Assembly: GCA_949152475.1 (NCBI GenBank)
Contig: OX424562.1
Location: 22,382,209-22,446,208, forward strand
From: Terebella lapidaria
Taxonomy: Eukaryota; Annelida; Polychaeta; Terebellida; Terebellidae
Reading direction: 5' to 3'
DNA length: 64,000 nt
Under the pieces are notes generated by a model. The model saw only the letters and a program-made list of their open reading frames with translations, did not search any database and was not told the DNA's origin. How positions within the stretch are numbered: the stretch's first letter is position 1; each line of letters starts with the position of its first letter. The translations under genes were made by a program, and so were the position numbers. Shown here in pieces: positions 46,576 to 58,459 of the stretch.

Positions 46576-48519
46576 TTACTATACCTGTTTAGTTTTCCGT
46601 CGAGATGGTACATACTTTTCCATTGTGATCGAATCAAACACAATATTATACATACTTGCCATGGCAGTGTCGTGTGTGCTGTTACATGTGAAAATGTACA
46701 TATAAACACCAACTTGTAATCCTCTTAATTGGATTTTACAAAGATAAGGCATTATCGTATTATATAGTATTTCCATAATATTTAGTGAATGATAATATAT
46801 GATTTTATTGTTTGTATTCCTCGCAATTTAATATATTTATATCACAATACATATCAGTTATAAATACTGTGATGAACACGATATTACAAGATATGGTAAG
46901 TTTTACACAGTTACAAATCCTTGCCATTGAAGTATATCATTTAGGTGTTGGCAGTGCTATGAGCTTTCTGGCCTTTTCTGAAGAGGACAAAGATACATTC
47001 CCCCTGGATGAACACACGCTCTCAGACATAGGATAACCACATGATTCCTCAAAGTACATGTATATCACTTTCAACGAGTACAGTGGCATGTACTACATGG
47101 AGTTAATTCCAGAAATAATGATTTCCGAAGTTTGGAATTGCTTCAGCAAAGAATGCTATACACTGACACGTTGAAAGCTTGTAATGTCAACCAATAGATC
47201 CAGATCACTCGAGACCCGTTTCTTGTATGTATGAGGGATATGTGAAGGTCCCTGATTTTCTTAGCATTAACTACACACTCATCGCCTCATATGTGTCCAT
47301 TTAAATTGATATTTGCAGAAAAATTATTTGTTCCAAATCTATACTACAAATATGCCTGTTGTCTCGGAAATTAGGTTACAACCAAACTGTGTTTGATCAG
47401 ATGGATGGTCCCGAGCTTACGACGTAACTTACACTGCTCCTTAGTACTACTCGTCCACTGAAAAAACATACCATTTAATCCGTCTCGCACGTTTTTTATC
47501 CTTATTGAATATACGCTCGTAGAGGAAGGCGCAGGATATGATACTTGGGCCCATACGACAATACTAGCAGTCGCTTTTCTTTTGGTTTGTGCGCCACTCA
47601 TACTTACCTCTGACCTGACCTAGTTTACGCTTCATTAGCTCGAACATATACGAGAAAGCTAGAATCGCATTACATCAAGGGATACAAAGTACCAAGAATG
47701 GAGGTATAATGTCAACAAACTAATCTCCACCAGAATCTCACAACAAAATGAATGAAAAAGTGGCATCTGTTTGAGCACACAAGTGCAGATATATAACTAT
47801 TATGCTTTTTTCGTTCGATCAGATATGTATAGCAAAATCCAAAAGTTTCTCCCAATATCACTTTAAGGTGTATGTAATATTGAAATTCTTATCTAAAATG
47901 ACCAACAGTTTGAAAGTGTTTGTTTGCGACTGCACAACTTCGTATCCAGCAAATGAACAATGAGTGCCAATCTAACATTTGTAACACATATACGTGTGTT
48001 ATGGTGCAGGGATGAGACTAGGCCTTTAACACAGTCGTCGTAGCATATGTACTGCCAAATAATTCTTCCATCATGTCACAACTCAAGTGATGAAGTGTTG
48101 TTCCCGATGATATTTCTTCGACTATGCATGGTCACAATATTTTATTTTGTACCATGTTGTGAACAGTAAAAAACCTGCTGCAGTCATATCTGATCGAACA
48201 CATGCTTCATAGGTTTACATTCTAAGGGTACTCCGTTAGAAATTAGATAACACACTGTATATGTACACGAATAGCACCAGGCGAAGCGCTCAATTACAGT
48301 CAAGGACATCGGGATCCATATCCCCCCTCATGCTATACGTGAACCCATGATGCTCTGGCCATTTGTCGTTGACAGAGAAACTTGTTCTATCCTGGTGCTT
48401 GATCTGTCCTAATTCTGTTTCGAGTATTCTGTGGAGCTTCACCAAAAGACACATGGGTCTTGCAAATGCAGTATTGTTTTCGTAACGTTAATATTACAAG
48501 ATTTATCCCATAAACTCAG

Positions 48520-48830
48520 TAGCCTTTTGGCTTATGATTAGGTACGTATGTATTTGTCATGTATCTATTCCGTGTTTTTTCGGATTTCTAAACTAGTTTC
48601 ATACATGTATGTTGTTGGGCAGTTGTATACTAATTCCATCAGGTGTACAATGGAAACAACTACATTTCACATACTGTCTGCCCCTGATGACGCCAGTGTA
48701 TCTTTGTATTAACTAATTGGTCGGGCTTGTTTCTATTGCAATATTCTTACGTTTTATCCTACGTTTGTTACTGCATCATCAAAATATTGTGGTATTGGTG
48801 GTAATAGATTGATACTCACATACATAGCAT
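48520..48830 (+). mobile_element. Dispersed element P, plus copy
   Basis: Nearly full-length relative of 60,505-60,830: AACTCAGTAGCCTTTTGGCT, GGTTGTTGGGCAG-type stretch, CAGGTGTACAATGGAAACAA, CTGATGACGCCAGTGT and GGTGGTAATAGATTGATACT in the same order. Confidence 0.8.
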
Positions 48831-50451
48831 GAATTCAGATCAGAGCACATGGACAATTATGATGATGTCTTTGAAAACGTGCTGCATAAAGTCTTTTGAT
48901 GATGTCCACTCTACCGAAAGAGATGTGACATATTTGTTAGTTATTATCTTCAGAATAACACACAGCTCTATATATTGATGCCTGAAATGCAATGATGGTT
49001 TGTGTTTGTCTCTTCTTTCATCGGTCTTCATTTCGGTTGTCAGTTTATATACCTCTATCCAATGTAGAATCATTAAACGTTTCTCTGGTAATGTTACACG
49101 TGTGTTCAAAGACATGTCAGTGGCGGTCCTCCTTCCACTAATGACCTTTGTATACAATAACACCTGCTTCTCCGTGTGCTGATGAACATGAAACTGGTTC
49201 AAATACATCTCGACTCTGTCGACAGCTTTTATCCTTGTGCGATCGTTCTAGTCCAATAGCGAGTGAGATCGTTATGGGAGACACGAAACGTGGCCAATGA
49301 AGCCACACAATCTCACTCTCTGGTACAATTGAAATGGTATTTGAATGGTATTTCCGCCTTGGTTAAGTCTAAACGTGGCTGGTGGTGGGTGATGATTTGG
49401 GCAATTTACCGCAGGCAATAAACACGGCAACATCGCATGAATAGTTTTTTCTCTCTATATGATGGCATCTCTAGATTACTGTGTTTCACAGTTGTACATT
49501 CAAGTACCTTCACGTCAACTGACTATGTTATTTTCCCATTAAATAACATTGAATGAATATTTACACTATCAAATTCTGAGCCCAATTCTTCACTGGTAAA
49601 TTAGATCAGTCATAAAATGGCTTGACATATCACGGGAAAAAAATCAATATTGAATAAACTTGCAGGCTATAGAATTTCTCTAGCGTTCATTATACCGTTA
49701 TGTTGTATATCGTTAAGTAGATATTTCCATGGGTATGCAGAATGAACGATCATCATTTACAACGAAGCGTAGAGCGAGAAGAGTAAAATATATAGCGGAA
49801 ACAATTCAGAAGTCAACGCATCCGACTTCAGAATGAATAACTCATAAATCAGCGGAACACGGAATGAACATCAGATTGAACATTGCTGGAGTAATCATGT
49901 ATTATTGTACCATTGCGTCAGTGTGCTACATTTATACCACTATTGGGATTTATTGTAAAGATGAGTTATTTTTACGTCGTCACTGAGTGGCATATTATGG
50001 TGATTGAAGGGCGTGACTACCATGCCACTTCGCAAATTGTTCCTAATGCCAGTGACAATTATTGCTAATACTTCACTGCCAATCCATTAGGACAAACAGT
50101 CGTCACAAAATATTACCCTTGAAATGGGTCAAAATTACTCTGTGTAGGTGCGCAGATATACGAGTACTACTATGGGTGGGTCTATGTGCATATTTCGAAC
50201 AATTTTTACAGAACAAAATGGACCCTGCCAAATGGATCGGCAGGGTTTCTGCAAACTATCGATATTGTATGTGTATACTTCATGAACATCAGTGGTTCTC
50301 ACTGGACTACATTTAGTGTGATCCAGTGACATTAGATGCTGCAAAAGCATATCCACTGACATACTCAACCTGCATCAGGACGCAACTATCATGGCCCTGA
50401 ACACCATGCATCTTCCAAACATGGAAAATTGGTGCTTCGAAGAAATATATA

Positions 50452-50634
50452 TCAGATATTGTATTCATCACTGCAGTACTGGTCTCTAAGAGCTTCACAT
50501 AAGGAGAGAATGTGACCAGATACATGAATACTCGTAGATTCTAAATTAATGGCTGGCGCTGGTATCCATTTAATGGGTACCACAGACCTTTGTGGCGTTT
50601 TTGGACCAGCATGAAATCTTATTATTCTTGCCAT
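50452..50634 (-). other. Block A, copy in unit 6
   Basis: A 60-codon minus-strand frame contains FHAGPKTPQRSVVPI, KWIPAPAINLESTS and HVSGHILSLCEAL. It aligns along its length with 63,385-63,588 despite strong nucleotide divergence: shared are F..G, P.RS, P.PA, ST, V.GH and LC.A. An adjacent frame (50,313-50,525) continues with FHVWKMHGVQGHDS. The pattern suggests an ancient coding exon; the family is not recognised. Confidence 0.4.
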
Positions 50635-51134
50635 TATAATTCATTAGTCAACTGCCACTCATAACAACACAGAATGAACTGCCGAACCAATCAATCTAAT
50701 ATGTTCGAAAACATTCGTTGATAAGACAAAACTATATCAATTTTATTTCATTATGGTGAAATAAATACAAAGCGGTCATATAGGGTACGAAGCTCATTAC
50801 GCTTAAGACAAATCAGCTTATGTGATCCTGATCAGCATCTTTAGGAACTCACACGCAATGCCATATTCATTATGGTTTGCATTGAGACAAAACGTACAAG
50901 CACTGTTCTGGAATAACATGTCCAAGATTGAATTTAACGGTAGTATTTTGTGTGCTTGTATAATTCCATTTATTATGTCTCATCAGTGCGTTCCGATCTT
51001 ATTCAATGTAATTTGCCGAGTGCAATGAATATCCAGATTGCATCGTTGTTTTTACTGCACTGGCCAGAACTCGTTGCTATGACGTCACTCATTGTCTCCT
51101 TTGTGCTGGAAAACATTTTTGTAGACATATAATA

Positions 51135-51250
51135 AACCAAATACAACATTGTATAGTACTGGAATTTATTTCTCACTTGATGCTTCCGCGGAGCACAAGT
51201 TTGTGAAGGACCCGTGCGAAATAAATCCCAGTACATTGCAGTATTTGGTT
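51135..51250. repeat. 116-bp hairpin element
   Basis: Inverted arms of about 35 bp: the left starts AACCAAATACAACATTGTA, and the right, read inwards, starts AACCAAATACTGCAATGTAC; both lead into GG.ATTTATTTC. One arm has a small insertion. It may be a tiny MITE or a structured-RNA-forming palindrome. Confidence 0.8.
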
Positions 51251-52059
51251 AGTATCATTATACCACGATTACAAAGGTAATTTTTCAGAGCTCAGTTTTG
51301 ATATTCCTGGTCATATGTCATGGTTTATCCTAAAATGAACACAATTACGTTCAGAAACACTGCTATATTTTCTGATTTAAACGAGCACATAATTGTTACG
51401 ACACGATACCTTTGTTTTATCATCACAAATATCATTTCAATGCAGTCTATATGCGTATGAATTACTATGCATTATCTTTAATCTTGGATGGCAAATTGTG
51501 TAGGATGTGCTATCTGATTACGGAAAATTGACCAGTTCTCAATCATGTTTTCGGGAAAGTGAATGGCACAAAACTGTTGTGGGTATCGACGAACTTAAAA
51601 CAGTATTCAGATATTAACAAAAAAATCGAATGAGATATTGTGGTAGTACTCACCGCGTTTGTGCCAAGCAAAAGTACAACAGTGTTTAGTTAGAGACACA
51701 TTGAGACCGCATCGTGCACTACATTTAGATACTTTGTACATAATTCTCTACCACACGACCTTCCGAAGACTCATGTTTGATCAAATGTATCACTGTCCAG
51801 GCTGGGCGAGATATTCTCATCACAAAGTGGGTCACATATCGTGCATCATGACAGTTTATCAATAGATATCTCACCCAAAATATTCAGGAGATCTCTGAAT
51901 TCTATTTCTTACGGATGTTCAGTCAATGTCGATAAGGAAATCGCTTTTGCCTTACCTAGTGGTACTGGCGAGGATCCCTTTAGGGTGGCTATGAGTTTTG
52001 CACTGGAGGGACCAGCAGTTGTTTCAATAGACGTGTGTTCGATATAAGCGTAATATACA

Positions 52060-52560
52060 TATTCTTTCCGATTATAGAATTGTCTATCTGATGCTTTTGA
52101 TGCACAATATATAATAACATGTGAACTATCAAGTTTATCTTATAGTGGTATACTCATTCATAGCCAGTATTGATGCTTTTCGCTTCTGTCGGTTATGCGA
52201 AATTTTTCTTTGAATTATAGTTAAAACAATGACTGAAAAAGAGATTTAATGCTTCATGATTTACAGCATTGCTAGGATATGTAGGCTCTACAAAATCGAT
52301 GGTACTCGGGTTATGTGCCTGCCTCTACACTAAAGTGAATGACATAAGATGCAAATTAAACGTAACAAACAGAATTAGCCAAATGATCCAATATTCTGTT
52401 TTTATGTTTCAAATGGCAACTTGTTCCCAATAATCTACTTACAAACGGACTTGCACTGGGAACGAAGTTATAAAACTTGCCTATTTCCATTTCAATGGGT
52501 TTGCATGTTTGTAATAATGACACATTCTAATTTTGAGTTACACCAGGACTGGCTGTTCTG
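52060..52560. other. AT-rich stretch without recognised features
   Basis: No repeat, motif or coding frame is supported here. Confidence 0.5.
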
Positions 52561-52566
52561 GTTAAA

Positions 52567-53202
52567 CCGCGGTCCCACTGTCAAGAACGTGGGCGGCGAA
52601 CTGCAACGAAGTGACATTCGTGTCTTTCGTGAGGACAGACGCCAACATCGTTCTAATCGTCCGTTGTAGGTAGTCATCTCTTTCGTTATGCATCGGTGAG
52701 GTCGCAGAGGTGCCACGAAAGTTTTGAAATGTTCAACACAATCGTGGCTCCAGCACGAATTTTTCACAATCGTTATGTGTTCAAATGTATTCCTTCTGCG
52801 TTATTGTGAGTCTTTGCACTTCGTTCTTGTTCGTTCTACCTTCGTTGTGGTTCTTGTTTTCTCCAACGGCGAGGTAGAACGATGGTAGAACGACTTAACA
52901 ACGACGAACAACGAATCAGTGCGACTTGGCGCCGATGGTAGAAATACTCAGAACGGAAATCACTGCGACGTACAACGATGTGCAAGGAATTACAAAGAAT
53001 GCAGTACCACAATGGCGATGTACAACGATAAGAGAAGGAAAAAGAAAGAATACAGAACGAACATTACGATGTACAGGAATCTTATTGGCGATGCGCCGTA
53101 ATGGCATTATCTTCGAGCTGAATAGCAAAAATATATTAGTCAGATCCATCCTTCCACATTCGTTGCGATTCGCCACCAACATTCGTGACAGTGGGACCGC
53201 GG
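52567..53202. mobile_element. 636-bp TIR element with CCGCGGTCCCAC ends
   Basis: The left end CCGCGGTCCCACTGTCA and the right end TGACAGTGGGACCGCGG are perfect inverted termini. The interior is rich in GTACAACGATG and AACGACGAACAACG, with CTACCTTCGTTGTGG-type inverted counterparts, so much of it can fold. No transposase. The frames of 125 and 88 codons inside are low-complexity by-products. Confidence 0.8.
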
Positions 53203-54371
53203 TGAAAGGTTCTTCATTTAAAACATTGATACCGGGTAACTCCCGACATGATAACCCCCCCCCCCCCCCACAAATTTCATATGTTTATACAGAAGTAAGA
53301 TAACGAACCTTGAGTGTGAATAAACATAAAGTGAAGTAAATAAACACGTAAACATTTTTTATGTCACCCGACTGTATGGCAATCCATTTGCATCGAATGA
53401 ATCATTATAGAACAGTTTACATTTTATCCACATCTGTTCAGTGTCGAAGTCGAATTGATCATAAAATGAGATGACGTGTCATGCGACTGCGAGTCCATAA
53501 TATATTATTAAATCAGCTTTCATGGTATGGAAATTCTCGCAGAGGTGCCACGAAAGTTTTGAAATGTTCAACACAATCGTGGCTCCAGCACGAATTTTTC
53601 ACAATCGTTATGTGTTCAAATGTATTCCTTCTGCGTTATTGTGAGTCTTTACACTTCGTTCTTGTTCGTTCTACCTTCGTTGTGGTTCTTGTTTTCTCCA
53701 ACGGCGAGGTAGAACGATGGTAGAACGACTTAACAACGACGAACAACGAATCAGTGCGACTTGGCGCCGATGGTAGAAATACTCAGAACGGAAATCACTG
53801 CGACGTACAACGATGTGCAAGGAATTACAAAGAATGCAGTACCACAATGGCGATGTACAACGATAAGAGAAGGAAAAAGAAAGAATACAGAACGAACATT
53901 ACGATGTACAGGAATCTTATTGGCGATGCGCCGTAATGGCATTATCTTCGAGCTGAATAGCAAAAATATATTAGTCAGATCCATCCTTCCACATTCGTTG
54001 CGATTCGCCACCAACATTCGTGACAGTGGGACCGCGGTGAAAGGTTCTTCATTTAAAACATTGATACCGGGTAACTCCCGACATGATAACCCCCCCCCCC
54101 CCCCACAAATTTCATATGTTTATACAGAAGTAAGATAACGAACCTTGAGTGTGAATAAACATAAAGTGAAGTAAATAAACACGTAAACATTTTTTATGTC
54201 ACCCGACTGTATGGCAATCCATTTGCATCGAATGAATCATTATAGAACAGTTTACATTTTATCCACATCTGTTCAGTGTCGAAGTCGAATTGATCATAAA
54301 ATGAGATGACGTGTCATGCGACTGCGAGTCCATAATATATTATTAAATCAGCTTTCATGGTATGGAAATTC
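52702..54371 (+). repeat. 835-bp tandem duplication, two copies
   Basis: Copy 1 is 52,702-53,536 and copy 2 is 53,537-54,371. By eye they differ at one base (G at about 52,816 versus A in copy 2), and even a 15-C homopolymer (about 53,254 and 54,089) has the same length. The unit begins inside the CCGCGGTCCCAC element, so copy 2 has only its right terminus. Junction micro-homology is TCGCAGAGG. Confidence 0.95.
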
Positions 54372-54479
54372 TCTTGCAATGATGGAAATGTTAAAAACAT
54401 AATACCGAGGGTGCTAAGCTCACCAGAAATATGATCAGACTGATCTTTCTCTTTGAGTACTAATTGTTATACTAAGAAA

Positions 54480-54960
54480 TATATATATACATCAATTTCT
54501 TCCAGAGGGATGTATTTTTTTTCAATTTAGCCTTTTTTTCCCCAAAATGGACATTTTCAGCCATTTTCGCAAAATATATTCAGTGACATTTCCCCCTAAA
54601 TTTTGCTTAGGACGCCCTGTGGTGTACTCTTGTGATGTGCATGAGTTTCATTGCCCTTGAATCGCCGGTATGCATAATGGTGGCTATTTTGATATTCCAA
54701 CAAGCGGCGAAAAAAATTGAAATGCCGAAATTGAATCGCGATTTGTTTTCAGTCGTTTTTCAAGGCATCGAAATATGTCTGGACTTTTCATCCATACTTT
54801 CCAGCATATTATGAGCTGTGTCCAGTGAATTCCTAGAAAATGTCGAGATAGAGCTTAGGAATTTACAAATTCAAATGGGAAACTAAATATGGTAGTTTCG
54901 GTGGTGACCTTGAAATTTGATCTCCAATCACTTTGAAAGGTCCTTATAAGTATGTTTCGT
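54480..54960 (-). repeat. Diverged copy of the shared transposon module
   Basis: Contains TTGCCCTTGAATCGCCGGT, an ATTTTCTCGAAGTCTGTTCA-like tail, AGAGCTTAGGAATT, CAAATGGGAAACTAAATATGG and GGTGACCTTGAAATTTGA, matching the order at 11.4-13.9 kb. Confidence 0.7.
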
Positions 54961-55224
54961 AAAAAAAAAAATCAAGATCATATCAGGATTGGAGGCCATT
55001 TTCTCGAAGTCTGTTCAGTAACTTTTTATTTACTTATGCATAGGACATAGGACTGATTGACGAAGTTTTGAACGGATATCAAGTCACTATCCGGTTTGAG
55101 CCAGTGTGACTTAACTCTACATTTCTCTGAAAACCGTGTTATATATGGCAAATAATAATAATAACACTGCATGCATGAAATAACCTCGAGAGGTACTGTA
55201 TTTTATGAGTCTTCATGCTGGTGA

Positions 55225-55482
55225 TTAGATTAGTGAATGCAAATGCACACTAAACTCTTCAGGGTGGCTTACAAAAACAAATAGTCTTTGTTTTGACCCA
55301 ACACCTACACAATTGACTTCGCTGCTCCAATCCCATTCATCGCAAAGATCAAATTCAGCTCGTGACCTGAATCCGTGGCTCTTCATCTTGCCAGGATTTA
55401 ATATTTCTCTTTTCTCTAAGGGCAGTGGTGGTTTGGTTGGCGAAATGACATGGTCTCGATTGCGAATGCCCCATTCTATCAA
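55225..55482 (-). other. Block B, isolated open copy
   Basis: An 85-codon minus-strand frame contains IRNRDHVISPTKPPLPLEK, HGFRSRAEFDLCDEWDW and FVFVSHPEEFSVHLHS. It aligns with 34,600-34,745 and 39,285-39,400 (FRSRNGIKSSREWV) and with 62,690-62,840 (GFRSHSEIESL, FLSVNHPEELVLHS). Flanking sequence to about 55,800 also resembles 62.9-63.34 kb. It suggests a dispersed or broken unit of the array; no known domain is recognised. Confidence 0.4.
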
Positions 55483-55806
55483 CTTATTTGTATATGTGCA
55501 TTACCATGAATCTATGGATAGTGAACAGAATTTAGCTATAGAAACACACACAAAAGCAAGTCATGTGACGCCATTGCGTTTGCATTCAAGTTGCCAACAA
55601 CTTCACAGGCCCCAATATCAGGTTCGAAACAGAGTGTCTTAAATAAACATATATTATACATACTTTCTCGTCATGGTGAAACCATATTTCCCCCATCAAG
55701 CTCCACACAATCAAATCCAAATACATGTACAATTATCACCACAACAAAATAAATCATGTAGCCGCGTCTATTTGACATACAACTTTCAAACAGGGAAAAC
55801 TGCTGC

Positions 55807-57215
55807 TTAAGGTGGCTCGCTCCAAAGGGCAAAAGGGTTTATTTGCTCAAAACAATTAATCAAATGTCAACATTTGGTATATTTGAGCACAAAACTGCCG
55901 AGAAAAGTATAGGTCACCGTGCGTTTTTTTCCGTTATGGAACAATTTAGGCTGCGAACCTTGAGTACCGTTTTATAATGGAGAGTATAGGGAAAATACAA
56001 GTACATCGCACTTATATACAGTATTACCGGACAATCGTCAATTTTATCGACATGAGTAATACATCATTTTGAAGGTAGAAAACTACCCTTACATATAAAA
56101 CCAAAAAAAATTTGGGTCACCGTCCGAATTGTTGCGCTAATTGCCATTTTTACTTGCAGAAATCTACGATTTACGGGAAAAGCGAAAATATATCGCACTT
56201 CTGTACAGAATAACCGAAGAGTTATCAATTTTATCGCCATGAGTAATACATCATTTTGAAGGTAGAAAACTACCCTTACATATAAAACCAAAAAAATATT
56301 GGGTAACCGTCCGAATTGTTGCGCTAATTGCCATTTTCGCTTGCAGAAATCTACGATTTAGGGGAAAAACGATAATATATCCCACTTCTATACAGTATTA
56401 CCGAACAGTTATCAATTTTATCGCCATGAGTAATACATCATTTTGAAGGTAGAAAACTACCCCTACATATAAAACCAAAACAATATTGGGTCACCGTCCG
56501 AATTGTTGCGCTAATTGCCATTTTTACTTGCCGAAATCTACGATTTAGGGGGAAAACGAGAATATATCGCACTTCTGTACAGTATTACCGACAGTTATCA
56601 ATTTTATCGGCATAAGTAATACAGCATTTGGAAGGGAAAAAACCACCCTTACATATAAAACCAAAAAAATATGGGGTCACCGCCCGAATTATTGCGCTAA
56701 TTGCCATTTTAATTGCCGGAATCTATGATTTAGGGGAAGTACAAGTATATATCGCACTTCTGTACAGTATCACCCAACAACGACCAGTTTTATAAGGATA
56801 AGTGATACATCATTTTGAAGAGAAAAATTACCCTTACATGTAACACCAAGAAAATATGGGTTCACGGTCTGAATTGTTGCGCTAATTGGCATTTTTATTT
56901 ACCGGGACCTACGATTCAGGGGGAAAACAAGTATATATATCGCATTTCTGTACAGTATTACCCAACAATCATCAATTTTGTCGGGGTGAGTAATACACCA
57001 TTTTAAGGGGAAAAACTATCCTTACAAATAAAACCAAAGAAATATGGGGTCACAGTCCGAATTGTTGCGCTAATTGCCATTCTTGCTGGCTGGAATCTAC
57101 GATTTGGGGTGAAAACGATATCGCATTTCTGTACAGTATTACCCAACAGTCATTAATTTTATCGGCGTCAGTAATACATCATTTTGAAGGGAAAAAACCA
57201 CCCTCAAATACTTAG
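55807..57215 (+). repeat. 186-bp satellite, about seven copies
   Basis: Units are marked by ATCAATTTTATCG near 56,038, 56,224, 56,409, 56,597, 56,785, 56,973 and 57,153. Conserved parts are AGTAATACATCATTTTGAAG, TAAAACCAAA and GTCCGAATTGTTGCGCTAAT. The block starts after TTAAGGTGGCTCGC (55,807), a terminus seen in TTAA-using elements, but no matching right end is found. Confidence 0.8.
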
Positions 57216-57339
57216 TATAGAATCAATCATTCTGAAATGTGGTACGATGGTAGATGCTGCCATTATCATTCCAAGTTTCGTCCAGATTTGGGGAAAGGAA
57301 TTGACGCCATGACGTAAAATACGTCCACCCCGTCACACC

Positions 57340-58140
57340 TAGCTTGTGTCTTTACAGTGTCCTAAACTGTCAAAAGTTCGCCGCGAAAACCCAAATAGTT
57401 TTTCAGTTACCCGTCATATCAGGGTCCTGTGGTCTGCGACATTTTCGTTTAGATGACGTCAAATGTCCCCATGGCGTCTCCACGGCATCCCCATAGCACC
57501 ACGACCTTACTGCGTCTCTGAACTGTCTACTGAGTCAGCACGACGTCCACATGACGATTTCCGGTGAACCCGGAATTATGTGAGTGCAATCATGAGTTCA
57601 CGTTCTTACCATGTTCATCGCGACTCTACGACGACAATAGGGCGTACTGCGAGTTCCTACCACGTTTCTATAACAAACACAGCTACCCATGATGACCTCA
57701 CTACGTCCTGAAAATGAGGTCCAGGACGCCGAGCCTTGGCATTTACTTTTAACATGTTTAAAGTAGTCGCCATCTCTCTGCGACCTTAGTTATCCTGTGC
57801 GTCCCCACGGCGACTTCCTAAATTCTCAGCACGACTATGGTGCCCTGATCGCGTCATGGGTCGCCGTAGGAACGCAGTAAGAACGCCAGTCCGGTTTGAC
57901 GGAAAACTCATTTGAAAAATGCTCAAAGTTGTGGCAATCGCTAGCTCTGCGTTCTGCTCTGCGACCTTCAGCATTCTATGGGTCCCCATGGCGACTTTAT
58001 GCATTCTCACTACGACCTCACGCCGCCTATGGCGTCGCTATCGGGTCCTTGATCGCCGTCAGAACGCAGTAAGAACCCAAGCTCAGTGTGACGGGGGTAT
58101 AAGGGGGTTCTGTCCGATACTTTTCCGGCATGACAGTCCA
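57340..58140 (+). repeat. GC-rich degenerate repeats
   Basis: GC-richer than the flanks. Two related segments, about 57,776-57,905 and 57,955-58,095, share TCTGCGACCTT, GTCCCCA.GGCGACTT, TTCTCA..ACGAC and GAACGCAGTAAGAAC. No frame is conserved between them. Origin unknown. Confidence 0.6.
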
Positions 58141-58218
58141 GGAATGTAACTGATGACTCGATGTAACTGATATAGGTCCGCGATTGTTCCGAGGTGATTT
58201 GATGATACGTGGTTGTAA

Positions 58219-58455
58219 ATGATGTTCCTGAATGGACTGGTTAAGGTTCAGTACACAGTCACGTACAAAGGTTTTGGAATGACATTTGCCGGGGTCATCT
58301 GGGATGGCACAGTGCTATTTTACAGTTATGGGTGGTATGGGAATGTCCATGTTGTGTCTGAGGCACTCAATAACTCATGTCCTGTGTGGACGGGGGTGGT
58401 CCGTGTGGACATCGTGTTATGCTCAGGATCGGTCCATGACACTGATACATGCTAG
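58219..58455 (+). other. Unrecognised 78-codon open frame
   Basis: The frame carries VTYKGFGMTFAGVIWDG, FYSYGWYGNVHVVSEAL and two cysteines, and ends at a TAG. It has a more protein-like composition than other frames nearby, but there is no repeat partner, splice support or known domain. It may be a fragment of a transposon gene or chance. Confidence 0.2.
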
Positions 58456-58459
58456 TAAG

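Larger units (their letters stand above)
42672..47000 (-). pseudogene. Array unit 5 (blocks D, C, F)
   Basis: Recognised on the minus strand: a G-like block near 46,255-46,345 (WAHLFQLDLK), D (45,830-45,990, EALQRAFVGI, stop, LFFEIIPSEIV), C (43,215-43,510, several stops) and F (42,715-42,870, TLET-stop-LRLTSYA, then HGQSIMGLHV). A 1.35-kb foldback element lies between C and D. Block E is not found. It is the most decayed of the long units. Confidence 0.4.
48273..52000 (-). pseudogene. Array unit 6 (blocks E-A-C-F)
   Basis: Minus-strand order: E (51,770-51,880, open INCHDARYVTHFVMRIS); A (50,452-50,634, open); C (49,125-49,440, stops); F (48,310-48,470, ILETELGQI). It is more diverged from units 3-4 than they are from each other. 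A P element (48,520-48,830) lies between C and F, and a 116-bp hairpin at 51,135-51,250 lies between E and A. Confidence 0.45.

Noticed and set aside
52916..54138. Identical frames of 88 and 125 codons in two copies
   Set aside because: They are by-products of the 835-bp duplication inside a low-complexity TIR element.
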